64,000 nucleotides of DNA from Gymnorhina tibicen (Eukaryota; Chordata; Aves; Passeriformes; Artamidae): positions 129,275 through 193,274 of the forward strand of contig VXAZ01009496.1 of assembly GCA_013399875.1 (NCBI GenBank), written 5' to 3'. Below, piece after piece: positions 23,919 to 35,450 of the stretch (position 1 is its first letter; each line of letters starts with the position of its first letter). The notes below the pieces were generated by a model that saw only the letters and a program-made list of their open reading frames with translations, had not been told where the DNA came from and did no database searches. The position numbers and the translations under genes were made by a program.

Positions 23919-24641
23919 TTCCTCCATTTTGTTTCAGCGTGGTAATCAAGCAATTAGCCCACAAAATGGAGGTACTCCGCTCCTCATCCTGCATCTTACT
24001 TCTGGTGGGCTTTACCTGCATGCAAGCAGCAGGCACAGCACTTTGCTGCAGAGCCTGTGAAATTGGCCCCTGAAGAGCATTCACACGATGGCCCATAAGT
24101 GGCCACTGCTTAGGGGGACTCTGGGAGGAGGGAGACCTTCCCAGTGGGATCACTGGAGAATTACGTACAGCACGTGCTCTACCTGCAAATTCTGCACTGG
24201 CTACATGAGAAAATGTGTGGCTGTGCTCCTTCTCCTGCAGTACTCACTCCCCAGTTTTATAATGACCTGAAAACATGCGCTGAGCCAAACTTTAAATGGT
24301 GGGAACATCATTGCTTTTCACGATATATTGTCTTTCAAAAAGGAAAGAAAAGAAAAAGAAGAAACCAAACCAAACCAAACCAACAACACCATTTGTTTTA
24401 TGTTACAGCTTTCCACAGACAATTCACAACATGTCTAGCAAGGAATCAGACCAGAAATACTGTCTCACTCCTATCATATATATAATACAGTTTTTGAATA
24501 CTGGAAAATCTGTCATCCGTTAAGTGCAGCTCAGGTCTTCTGTGTGAAAAGCACAAGCCTTTTTTTTTTTTTAATGCAGTGCTGCCGTGTCTGCACTTTT
24601 TTGAAATTGCATATTTATCAGGTTATGAATAATTTATGAGT
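23919..24641. other. Unique DNA with a short (ACCAA)n tract
   Basis: About four ACCAA units occur near 24363-24382, and a T12 run near 24560. No gene or interspersed repeat is recognised. Confidence 0.5.
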
Positions 24642-24660
24642 GGGGAAGGGAGGGGGAGGG
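24642..24660 (+). other. G-quadruplex motif, plus strand
   Basis: GGGG-AA-GGG-A-GGGGG-A-GGG provides four G tracts with loops of 2, 1 and 1 bases. This meets the standard G3+ motif with very short loops. Folding in the cell is inference. Confidence 0.75.
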
Positions 24661-24956
24661 CTGGAAAGGAAAGGAAGAGCCAGAAAACATATGCTTGGGC
24701 AGAGGAATACCTTAAATGAATCCACTACCAAATCTTTTGAAGGATTATTCGTAATTACATCTTTTTTCTTTTTGTTTTGTTTCTCTTATGCTTCTCTTGG
24801 TCATCTGCTATTCCTATTGTGTTGTCCATTTGGTTTATTTGGCTTTTAGGGAGCACGAAGGAACTGGGGGGAGTGCTCGCTACGAGTTGGAAGATTTTGC
24901 CGTGGAAATGAATTGAGCATTTCTTTGACTTCTAAAGTACGAGGTGTTTAATAAAT

Positions 24957-25019
24957 ATTAATCCTTTAACTGTCAGACTGAATTATTGTCAAAAAAAGGC
25001 TGACAGATTGAGGATTAAT
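24957..25019. promoter_or_regulatory. Imperfect inverted repeat of homeodomain words
   Basis: The left arm 24957-24976 and right arm 25000-25019 are complementary at 17 of 20 positions, across a 23-base centre. The outer part of each arm is ATTAATCCT / AGGATTAAT and contains TAATCC, the OTX/PITX/GSC-type word. The inner part is CTGTCAG / CTGACAG and contains the MEIS/PREP/TGIF-type CTGTCA. The four mirrored words can be read as a two-fold symmetric binding platform, or as the stem of a short hairpin if transcribed. Either role is inference. The stem is too short for an ordinary microRNA precursor. Confidence 0.4.
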
Positions 25020-25162
25020 GACATGCTTCATAAATTAGAAATGAACTATCAGCAGAATGTCCAAAGTAGGGATCAAGAACAGACCTGATTTGTACCTTAG
25101 ACCAGATGAACATGTCATCTATGTCAGACCTGAGCTCAGACTTATGCACAAAACAGAAACAA

Positions 25163-25177
25163 CCCTCCCTCCCTCCC
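25163..25177 (-). other. G-quadruplex motif, minus strand
   Basis: The plus strand reads CCCTCCCTCCCTCCC, so the minus strand has four GGG tracts separated by single A residues. Single-base loops give the most stable parallel quadruplexes. On the plus strand the same bases could form an i-motif. Confidence 0.8.
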
Positions 25178-28100
25178 AGAAACACACCTTCTGCTCTTCA
25201 TGCACCAGGATCTGACATCTAGATCCTTTCTTCTTTAGGATCTGCAAGTACAGAAATAGCAAGATTGTCTCAGACACCAGATAATGTGATTAGAGTCAGA
25301 TCCGTATCCTTTTCTTGCAGTGTTGTTAGAGGAAAATTGGGGGAGGTACAATAATTTCTGTTCAAATATCTCAATGTCGTATTTTCCCACTATGAAAAAT
25401 GCAACATCACAGAAAGATGAAGACCTGGCATTATAATGGTAAATTGTAAAAATGGTAGCTGCCTCTTCAAAAACACACAGAATTTCCAATATAAATTATG
25501 TATTAAAGGAAATATGTTTGTATAAAACAAGTAACAGTAATTTAATATAAGGTGACAGGATTTTTAGGAGAGGCTAATGTGTGTCAAAAAATATCGTGTA
25601 CAGTCTTTAATCAAACTCATGATCCTCAGTTGAATTATTGCTTGTAAAGCTGATTTTACTGTATTTTCTAATTCATTAAAAGCAAATCTCTCTCTCTCTC
25701 TTTCTCCCCCTCTTTTTTCCTCTTGTGATTATTAGAGGAAAATTAAGTTTAATTTGTGTAAGATTAGATTTTTTGGGTGCCTGAATCAAACAAGCAGTTA
25801 TTTGGGGTGCCATTCTTTCTCTCAGCACAGAGGTACACAATATGAAACTGGGCTACCAGAGTGTATAAAAATGTTTAGCTTAATCACTCCCTAATGACAG
25901 CGACTTATGTCCTTAGTGCAGTCGATTTGTTTCCTGGGTTTTAAAAGTAGATTATTTCCATGGTGCAGGCTTAGTGTAAGCTGTTGAGAAACCACAAGCG
26001 CTGCACTTCAGCCTGAGTTTGGGACGTTCGCCAAGGGTAATCTGATTAAAAGGGCATTTTTTACAACATTGTGGTGCTTTGAAAATTCTGTGCAGCCAGA
26101 TAGAGTAGGGCCAAAAAAAAATTGCTTTTTCAAAGCTAACAGTTTTGCCTGAGCAGAATTAAAGCGTGATAAGCAGCATCACTGGAATGATTCTCTTCGA
26201 CAGTCTTGCAACTGGATAAACAAAGCATCCTTAGTAACACATCTGTTACAGACCCACAAGCAAATTCATGATCTATTTAATGCAAGGTTTTTGCTTGTTT
26301 GTTCTGCCTTTAATCACATTTGCTTGCTGCACAGGTGTGAGGTTCTGAGGCCTTGCTTTATCTATAAGAACAAAAATGTTTCCCTTTTTCTACAGTAGCT
26401 TTTGTCTTCCATGACGTGACATTTATAAATGTTCTGCTGTGAAAGTGGTTATTTGTGACGTGCTCTAAGAACCAGTGTTGGGTACCATATTCCTGAGAAG
26501 TTTAGCAGCTGTATGTTGTTAAAAGATAATTATCCTATCTCGAATCTTGGATTTCTTGTAAGAGATAGAATGTAATACTAATTAAATATGTCATGTTTGC
26601 ACACATCAGAACATACTCAAAAGAACTGTTCTTGTATAATTTGCCTTGTTGAACTACTTTCATATTCTTCTGCAGCACCTAAATAAGGAAGAAAAGGTAA
26701 CAGAATTCTCTCCCCTTCTTCACAGCGCTGTATTTCTCTGAATGGCAAGTTCATGCTGGTCTCCACACATGCTGATACACAGGACCGCTTACAGCAAGAC
26801 ATTTGTATACGCAATATACTTCAAAGTCACTGGGTTCAGTGAGGCTATACAACAGATCAGACTGGTACTAGGTTGTAGTATGACAGAGAAAATGAAATTT
26901 GTTTTCTACAAAACAGGCTATTTTGGTTTGCTTAATAAATATTGAATGACAAGACATGGTTTCTTATCTTCTACCACATCACATGGTTCTCTGGAAAAGG
27001 AAAAATATATAATTAATTAAACTGAATTAAATTTTCCAACTCTCTTGTCTTAATTGTAGCTGCTGACTTGTAAGTGAAGCAAAAGTGCAATGCATCGCAT
27101 ACTGCATTTTTTCCCCAAAGAGGTCTCAGTGATAAAATTACCATTATATTTGCTTCAAAATGGATATTTTTGTTCTGCTTATCTTTTTCCACATAGGTCA
27201 GAACATCTGTATCTTCCTCTGTGCATGTGGCAAAGCATGTTTTCCCTGTCGCCAGGAATGCCTTGACATTTTTTTATGTATCAGCATTTTAAAACTGACA
27301 ACCTTAGGATTACATGAAGCTTTTAGATATATCAGTCATGGTATTAGTTGTAATGTGAGGTATAGGCAGCACTGCATTTACTCTAACATAGTTTTACCTG
27401 TCGAGATACACATCCCATGTTCATCCATCCATACATTCATACCTACATGTACAAACATGTAATTATACAAAAGCCATTGCTTTCAGCAATGATTTTAATG
27501 ATACTCAGCATTTCTTGCTGCGCCCCTCTCAAACTTATGTGCGTCTACATTTTTGAGGTAAAAATGCATTGATTTTAAATCTGGTGGATGCAGAGCCACA
27601 GAGTAATTCAGCCAGCAGCGTTTCCAGCGTGAGGCTGCATGTCCCAGAGCCCTGATGGGCTGAGAATAGCTTTGTCAGGGCAGCTCGGCTTGGCAGTCTT
27701 TGATGCTGTGCTAAGTTCAGTTTAGAGTATTTACTGATACATGTCTTCAGCAACTGTCAAAACTGCTTGGAGCTATGAGATCCAGGCTTTTTCAATCCCA
27801 GTGACCAGCCAGTCTCCCAAGGCACAAAAAGCTGCTTCAGGGTAGCTATAGCCCACAAATTCACTTTGTGTGACCATAAAAAAAGGGGGTGGGGAGAAAA
27901 GAAATTTTGCTGGGAAAAAGGCTGAAGCAAGATGTCATTGTGTCACACTTTATTTGCTGTGCTGTTACCACTGTTCCTCAGAAATGGAAACATAGCACAG
28001 GCAGAATTGATTGAGAAACATCTGTTTACTATAACTGTTTACTCTGGATGGGTCAGCACAGCCTGGATTTCTGGCATACTGAATGTTGACAAGCATTTTT

Positions 28101-31100
28101 TTTTTTTAATCTTCAAATTCAGCATATACCTAATTTAAAATTTTCCTTTTAAGATTGAATTTTGTACCCCTTAAAATGAGATATTCATACCCGAAAGATG
28201 ACCTGCTGTTCCCAGGGAGAGAAAGGCAAACCATTAGAAAAGAAGAGGATTTCTTGATAATCAAGGACACCTGTGATTCTGTGTTGCTTTCGAGAGCACA
28301 AAGACCTATAGATCTGCTCTTTCTTCCAGAGTAAAATGTCTGTGATCCATAGGAAGCTCCAATCTTTCCTTTTTCTCACCCCAAAGCAAAAAAGGGAAAG
28401 AAAGAAAATTATGTGCCATCAGATCAGCTGCTCTCTGTTTCTTCTTTAAAAAGCTGAGGATGTTGCTATTTAACATAAAACCTTGTGACCTTACTGCCGC
28501 TGCTGCTTTGAAACACCAAGCTATTTAAAGATGCAAATTGCAAACAGAGGGAAAACATCAGAAGAACCTGTCTTGAAATTAGTGTGTTTGACTGAAAATT
28601 AGCTAGCTTAATCGAACTTGCAGGAAGTGGATTTTCTATTCAGAAACCTGGTTAGAGATTTTGTCCACCGGGGCTATTGTCAAAGTGTACAGGACCTTCG
28701 GGAGCACAAAAATTAAGGCTCCGTGTAACAACCACAGTACTGTGCTTGTGTTTCATTTGCTTATATTTTAGACTAAAATCCTTCAACACAAGAGTCGTAT
28801 GTGATGCATTAATAAGCCTTAGTTCAGACAGACTGAGGAACTGCTGAGGTTTCAGGTCCCCAGTTTCTTAGACCAAGGAAATGATGATGTTCAGTCAGCA
28901 AGGGCTGTAAGTGTGCAGGGACGATGCTTATCCATTCATCCAAGCGTGGAGGGGACCCTCCACAAACAGTCTTCTTTCTTTCGGCAAGGAAGAAAGACCT
29001 CAGCTGCCCATGTCACACTCCTCTATAGCACCGGGATTTGCATTGAGAGGAGATCTGTGGGCCAGGTGATTAAGATGAAGGAGTGGGAAGACCAAGCAGC
29101 TGCTGGTGGAAGCAAAGTGCCTCGGTCAGCATGTGCCCATCCTCACAACTCTGCAAAAGCTTCTTGGCCAGAGGGTTCTCACTCTGTTTACTAATTCCAA
29201 AACCTCATTACCAAATCTGTTCAGGGACAGGTGAATACAGTCTGTTACCTTTTCCTTTTGCAAGAAGGAGGAAACTGAAGCCACTGCTCCAGGTCTTTCT
29301 GGCAAATACCTGTATTTCTAAATGCATGCATACCTCTCATTTGCCTCCAGCACATATTCTGGAAATTAAACGCAGAACAAAATAGATATACCACGTCCCG
29401 AGTTTGGTTCAATTTAAAAGCATTGAGTGTGCCATATGGACACAAAAATGTTTAAAATATGTACTTTAGTAAGTCTGTCTCCCATGTCTCCACCAGTTGT
29501 GAAAGGCTATGTAATTTATTTGCACAAATTTGTGTTGTTTTCCTGACATTAAGAATGGGACACTTCATTATGCTACCACTGGAAAAATAACTTGCCAAGA
29601 TAAAGGGTATGTGTTGAGCTTGCAAAGCTCAAAGCTAAGGACCAAATTAAAATCTTTAGCTAATAAAAACACGTAAGTAAAATTTCACACAGAAATTGTT
29701 CAAAACAATGGGAGTGTTTGAAATTAGGACTGTAAATAATCTTCAAACAGAAACATCTGAAGATTCAGAATTCTGTTTCCTGTTTTATCAGGAAGATTTC
29801 TGGACAGGCACAGTTTGAAATCAATCAAGATATTGCTATTAGGTGCCCCTGTTTGGATTTAGTAGCCTAGCCAGTTACTAAAGCAGAACATTGGTTTAGA
29901 TGTTTAGTTTAATGGAGAGTTCTCAATGAGGAAAATAAGAGCTTTGTCTGAGTAAGGTTAGATCAAAATTAGCATTCTGTATTTCTTTTGAAAAGATGTA
30001 GTTTTAGAAGAGTAGAGGGATTTTCCAAGTCTTATAGGAAGTTGCTGAAAAATAAAGGACTAAATAGTATATTTGTGGAAGTTTATGAAATTGGGTAATG
30101 TTTCATATGGAAGGTATTTTCATTAATATCTCCATTTTTCAGGTCCAGAGATTTATACTGTTGTCATGTAAGACTCATTAATTCTCAAATGATATACCAA
30201 TATTTTACTCCTATTTTCGTTTGATTCAGGCACTATATTGCCAACTGTGTTCAAGAACAAATATATCCATAGAAGCATTCATACTTATAGTAATGGATAG
30301 AGCCCTGTTGCAGAAGATTCACTATTAGGAAACATATTGATGCTAACTTTTTCTGTTCTTCTGCACAGAGATATTTATAACAAAGAAAGTCTAATAAAAA
30401 GCTTTTATTGTTATAATTCTACTTTCACAGTGATTGTATTTTTCGATTGGTGTAAACAGCACAGATAAAATAGATATTTTTTCACATTTACTTTTTCAGC
30501 ACTAAAATTTCTGTGTCTCTAAACTTCCGTGAAGGCTTAGGGTAAAAATTCCCAAAAACATTTCCTATTCTTCATAATTCTGCTGGCAGTGCTGTAGAAT
30601 CACATCCTTTATAGGTATCTGTCACACTGTGATAGTGTGATACCACTTCTTCGCTTGCTTTAGTCCAGCATGTCATAAATTTAACTTCCAGGAAATAACT
30701 TGTATTGTAAAGTGCTACATTCACTTCCAAGATACACATTGAAATGGTGTGATTCTGTTTTCCTTCCTTTATGGGTAAGAAACTTGGGTTTTGTACTAGC
30801 AAGAAATGTTTAAAGGGGTAAGTGCTGAGGACATTGCCTTTACTGAATTTGCCTTATAAGAATACTACACAAGCACCACAAATACTAGCTCTCAGAGATA
30901 TATATTTTGTAAAATTTTCACTCACAAAGCAAATCATTTGCATGTGTCTGTGCACATACCAGGTCAGCAGGTTATAAAAGTGTCAGTTCAAAATAGGAGA
31001 TTCGGTTTTCAAGGAAAAAAAAAATAGAAACTCAGCATTTTACCTGATAATATTTAAAAAGTTAAACAGAAAAAAGTTAAACAGTAGGAAAATAAGAAAT

Positions 31101-34100
31101 AATCGTATTTCATAGAGGAAAGTTAATTCTAGGGTTAAAGCATTTAGTTTTTCTTATCTTTTTTGATTGCTCCGGTCTGCAGCTTTCTCAGTAGAACCCC
31201 TACATGCATGACTTAATTCTGACTACTTTTGTTAGAATGAAACAACAATAAATGTATAATTCCTGTTTATAAAAGAAATACGTCTAAACACTATGCTATT
31301 AGTCTTTTGTAAACCAGCAAACAGTATCCATAATACATAGTTATCAAAACCCACTGTAATAAGTTTTAAATCATCCAACACAGAGAAAATGTGAGGACAA
31401 ATAATGCAGAAACTTAAGAAATTGATTACCAGTTGGATCTAAATTTGAAGGAAGTAATGAAAATTTCTTAATGTTGTTCTGTCTGCTACATGCCTTATTT
31501 GTGTTTTAAAGTGTAATTCACACCATTACAATGCACAAGTTAACAGTAATCCCTAAACCAGTGGGAGTACTACGTTCTTTCCCTTAAGACAAGGAAAGGC
31601 TTGTAAAATGTTTGAAAAAACGTGTTGCTGAAATAAATGGCAAATTTTAGAGGAGAAAACAAAAACAGAATATAGAAACTGCTGGTCTCCTAGGTAAACT
31701 TAAGTATCGACAGGTCTGAATTAATAGAGACTGTTGTTCAAAAGGTTCAGTGTCAGCTACATATTGCATTTACTCATTCATTCCTACACTACTCTTAAGG
31801 GGGTTGCTTGATTCCTGACCTGTACGACAGAAAGAAACTTTGCTGTATAATAGAAAAATAACGTCTATTTTGTATTCCAAAGGAGAGTCAAATACCAAAG
31901 TTCTATCATTTCAGCATTTTAAGGGGATATACAGATGGGGGTATATTGGACTCAGTTCACAAAAAAATTATGGAGCTCTTTATTTGCATCTTCAGTGGGC
32001 AGACACTAGCTCCTGCTAAAACTGGATTATAGTCCTGAGCCTCTAAGGATTCAACAGAGGGCAGGTTAAAAAGTGCAAATGAGCACTCACTGTGAGTTAT
32101 CTCCTGAGGCAAGGTGTTGGAGCAGTGTGCAAAGGAGCCTTAAGACTACAGTAAGAATATATATTTTGTGTCAAAGTAGCACATCCTTTCAGTGCCCTGA
32201 AATAATCCTACAAGGTATTCTCCTGAGACAGAGTTTAGTCCCAGGACAGATAAATAACAGCTGCCAAGACCTAACTGAATTCAGAAATTCTTTACTATAC
32301 CCACTGCACTGGAGTTTTATCAGACAAGAAATACAGCATTATTTGCCACATATAGCCTGATGAAATTCAATGATCATCTTGAGCTGGAGACAGCATTTAT
32401 TAACTACAGTTTCTTTGAAAGTCAAAAATTATGCCAGAATCTTATACAAAAATTAAGAAAAGCTGACTCTTCAGACACATAGTTACTGAAAACACAATTT
32501 GTTGTCCCTCTGGTATGATTCCAGAATTGTTACAGAATTTCACAGATCACTTAATGAGTTAATGACTGGTAGCAGGAAAAGTTTCGAAACTGTTCAGTTA
32601 TAATGTGTATAATATTTAGTTTGTTTGAAATGTGGCAATTTTTTTGGATTTTTTTGAAAGGCTGTAGTGAGACATATTTTGATCTTCAGAAAATGGTTGC
32701 ATCTTTATAAAATTAAAAAACCGCAGAGACCACATTCTTGATTGGTTTTGATTTGGTTTTAGCTTTGGTTTTGGTTTTTTTTTAATCAGATATGACTCTT
32801 GCACTGCACTATTTTATTTCCTTCCCATCCCATTATATAATTTAAATTGTAATATGATTGTAAGTAATCAAAGTACAGGAAAATATTCAAAATTAATTCT
32901 AAATATTGAACTGTGAAAAGAAAAATAGTTCTTCATACATAAGGCTTTAATATTGCATTTATTTAATTTCAGACTCAAGTATCACTGAAACAAAAATTAT
33001 TAGGATTTTTTTCTTGTCCTTTAAAAATATATTTTAAACAGAACTTACCTGCTATTTGTCTCACCCCCACGCAAGTTTGGAAAATGCTGGCGATTAGAGC
33101 TACAAAACTAGATGCTATTAAGCATACATCCAACATGTAGGTAGCTGCACTAAAACTAGATGGTCTGCTTAAATTAGTGAACCTAAGTGGAGGTGGCATA
33201 TAAAACTTTGTTGCAATACTTGAATATATTCTATATATCCTATGTAGGAGATTCTAAGTGACAGGCAAAGATGGTTTAAACAAAATAGCCCGAGATAAAG
33301 GATCTTCAATTTAATCATTATTTTTCATTTTGGTATCCCTCTGGGCTTTTTTTTTCCCACCTCCAGACTGGTGAAGGTTCCTACATACAGACATCATAAG
33401 TGGAACAGTTAATTTGTCTACGTGCAATTATTTCTTACAGTCAGTGGAACTGCAGCCATGAGTCAGAGTTTGCAAGTTTGTTCTCATCATCTTTCTGGCA
33501 AGGAGTATCAACAGTTTCACAAGAAAGTCCAATTTCCCAAATCACAAATCTCAGCCCAATTTTGCTGACAAGTTTGTGCTTTTTTAAAGTATTTGAAAGC
33601 AGAAGGTTTGAGTTTCATCAGGTAAAGAAGCCCAACCCTCCAGGGTTTGACTTTTACCCATTTTAAGTAGATGAAACAGTGCCTTTTAAATTCTTTGCAC
33701 TATACTACTTCTTCCTGAGCCTGTAGCTTTGTCGCCGTTGCCAGACTGACCTGAGACATTAACAATGCTATGTCTGCTCTCCCAGTTGTGAGCAACATGA
33801 ATTTTAGCTTTGCCAATGTCCTGTTCCCAAGCATGGAGCAAATCCAGTTGGCTCTGAGCATCTCATTGTGGGAACAAAGTTTTGCTCATTTTGTCACTGG
33901 TGTTTCAGGACTGTTCTTACATGCGTGCACATGCACACACACCAGTTGTTGTTTCCTCACTTTCTCTAACAAAAGGAGAGCTGTTGTCACATTTTTTTCT
34001 CCCCTCTTGGTTGTATTTGTCGGGCAAAGATCATCATGCTCTGATTTAGTGTTTTCAAATAAGTGTGCCCTCTGGTGCAGTGCTCTATTGAGAGACAACA

Positions 34101-35394
34101 TAGCCCAGGCAGGAGAGTTCAGCATGGCCACTAATAAAACACAAGTGCTGCTTTGTCAGGCCACGAGTGATTACTTGAACAAGTGCCAACCAAGAAACCA
34201 AACATTAGAGCACGGCTCTTCAGACCCTCAAGACAAAGGGCCAATTGACTTTCCTCATTAGTTTTTGTGCCAAACGTGTAAACACAGTTTCCTCTCTATC
34301 TTTGATGCTCAGAACATGCCAGCTTGTTAACATCTTGGGTGGTATGGTGGTTTATGAGCTTGTAAAGACTATTATGTACTGGTGGGTTTTGTCCGAATTG
34401 AATAGATTGGCTTATCCTAAGGACGCCCGAAACTGGCATCTTTCTGACAATTTAGAAATTCTGTCTTTGCTCTAACAGATTGATGAAACTGCCCGAAAGA
34501 AATTTAAAATACACAGGATTTTTCACTGGCACACATGCACATTAGAGCTTTGTTAAAATTAGGATTGGTCTCTGGCTCACTGAAAAATAAAAACAACCTC
34601 CCCCCGAATTGATAAGAGAAACTTTGGCTACATAAATTGCCTCATTAAACCTGGTATGTAACCATAGTGCAGAAATCTCACTGAGATTTTTTGCTTGGTA
34701 TTCTTTGTTTTACACTGCTTTTATTTTGGGGACCTCTGACATTTTAACTTCCTGTGCATTTGCTCCAGTCTTTTTTGTTTCTAAATGCTGTGACTATACA
34801 AGATAATGGAAATTGGAACAATTTGAAACAACCTGAAATGTTTGTGAAAGATGCTGAATTTTAGTCAGAGCACCGGGAATGTTTTCTGTCTTGGAAACCC
34901 CTATCATATATGGTGTGACTGCTGGCATGAAATTTTACCAAAGTAAAACACTGAGGGTTTCTTAATGTGGCCACTTTATGAACATATGAACGACTGTGAA
35001 TGGTAGTGAGCTTAATGAACTGGCTTCCCTTTTCTGTTCTGCAAATGATATCCATACATTTTAGCTGAAAACTGGAGCTTACTTTTTTCCACTGTACAAA
35101 AATATGATGAGATTTTTAAAAATGAGGCTGATTATTAAGAGGAAAACAAGTGAAACCCTCTGTTTAACTCGCATATCCAACTAAAATTGAAAGAAATTCA
35201 TTTGCCAACTTCTGTTTATATTGAAATACAGAATCATATAACTTCCCATCCATGGGTCTAATGAGAATTACATTATTATCAATGAAGAAATGGTGAGAAA
35301 TAGGCATGAGTAAATTATTTTGAATTTCCTTTTAAAGAACTAAAAGATAAGAAAGGGAAAGAAGAATAATAAAATTGTTCTGGGATTTTCTTCA
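25178..35394. other. Long unique region, no gene seen
   Basis: About 10 kb holds no recognisable gene or interspersed repeat. Notable words are a (TC)7 tract at 25687-25700, TGACGTG at 26412 and 26456, ATGCAAAT at 28531-28538, a perfect hairpin at 29614-29632, a bulged hairpin at 30614-30644 and a GGTTTT-rich tract at 32739-32779. The lack of identifiable transposon debris over this length is compatible with conserved regulatory DNA, but conservation cannot be judged from one sequence. Open frames at 33770-34261 and 33400-33666 show no family features. Confidence 0.5.
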
Positions 35395-35450
35395 ACTCTC
35401 TCTCTCTCTCATACACACAGACACACACACGTAGAGAGAGAGAGAGATAC
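35395..35450. repeat. Compound microsatellite (TC)n-(AC)n-(AG)n
   Basis: A CT/TC block at 35395-35410 is followed by an ACAC-rich block at 35411-35430 and an AGAG block at 35433-35446. The first and last blocks are mutually complementary, so the tract can fold into a hairpin with the AC block as its loop. Confidence 0.95.

Noticed and set aside
24957..25019. microRNA precursor
   Set aside because: The stem is only 20 bp with mismatches, and pairing does not extend outward; precursors normally need about 30 bp or more.
29255..29320. GGAGGAAACTGAAGCCACTG, a possible reverse MIR core
   Set aside because: Only one short word matches; the flanking GACTTGCCCAAGGTCAC part of MIR is not convincing.
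33770..34261. 163-codon open frame, the longest in the window
   Set aside because: The peptide has low-information Ser/Cys/Thr-rich composition, no signal peptide or domain, and no splice sites fitting its frame.
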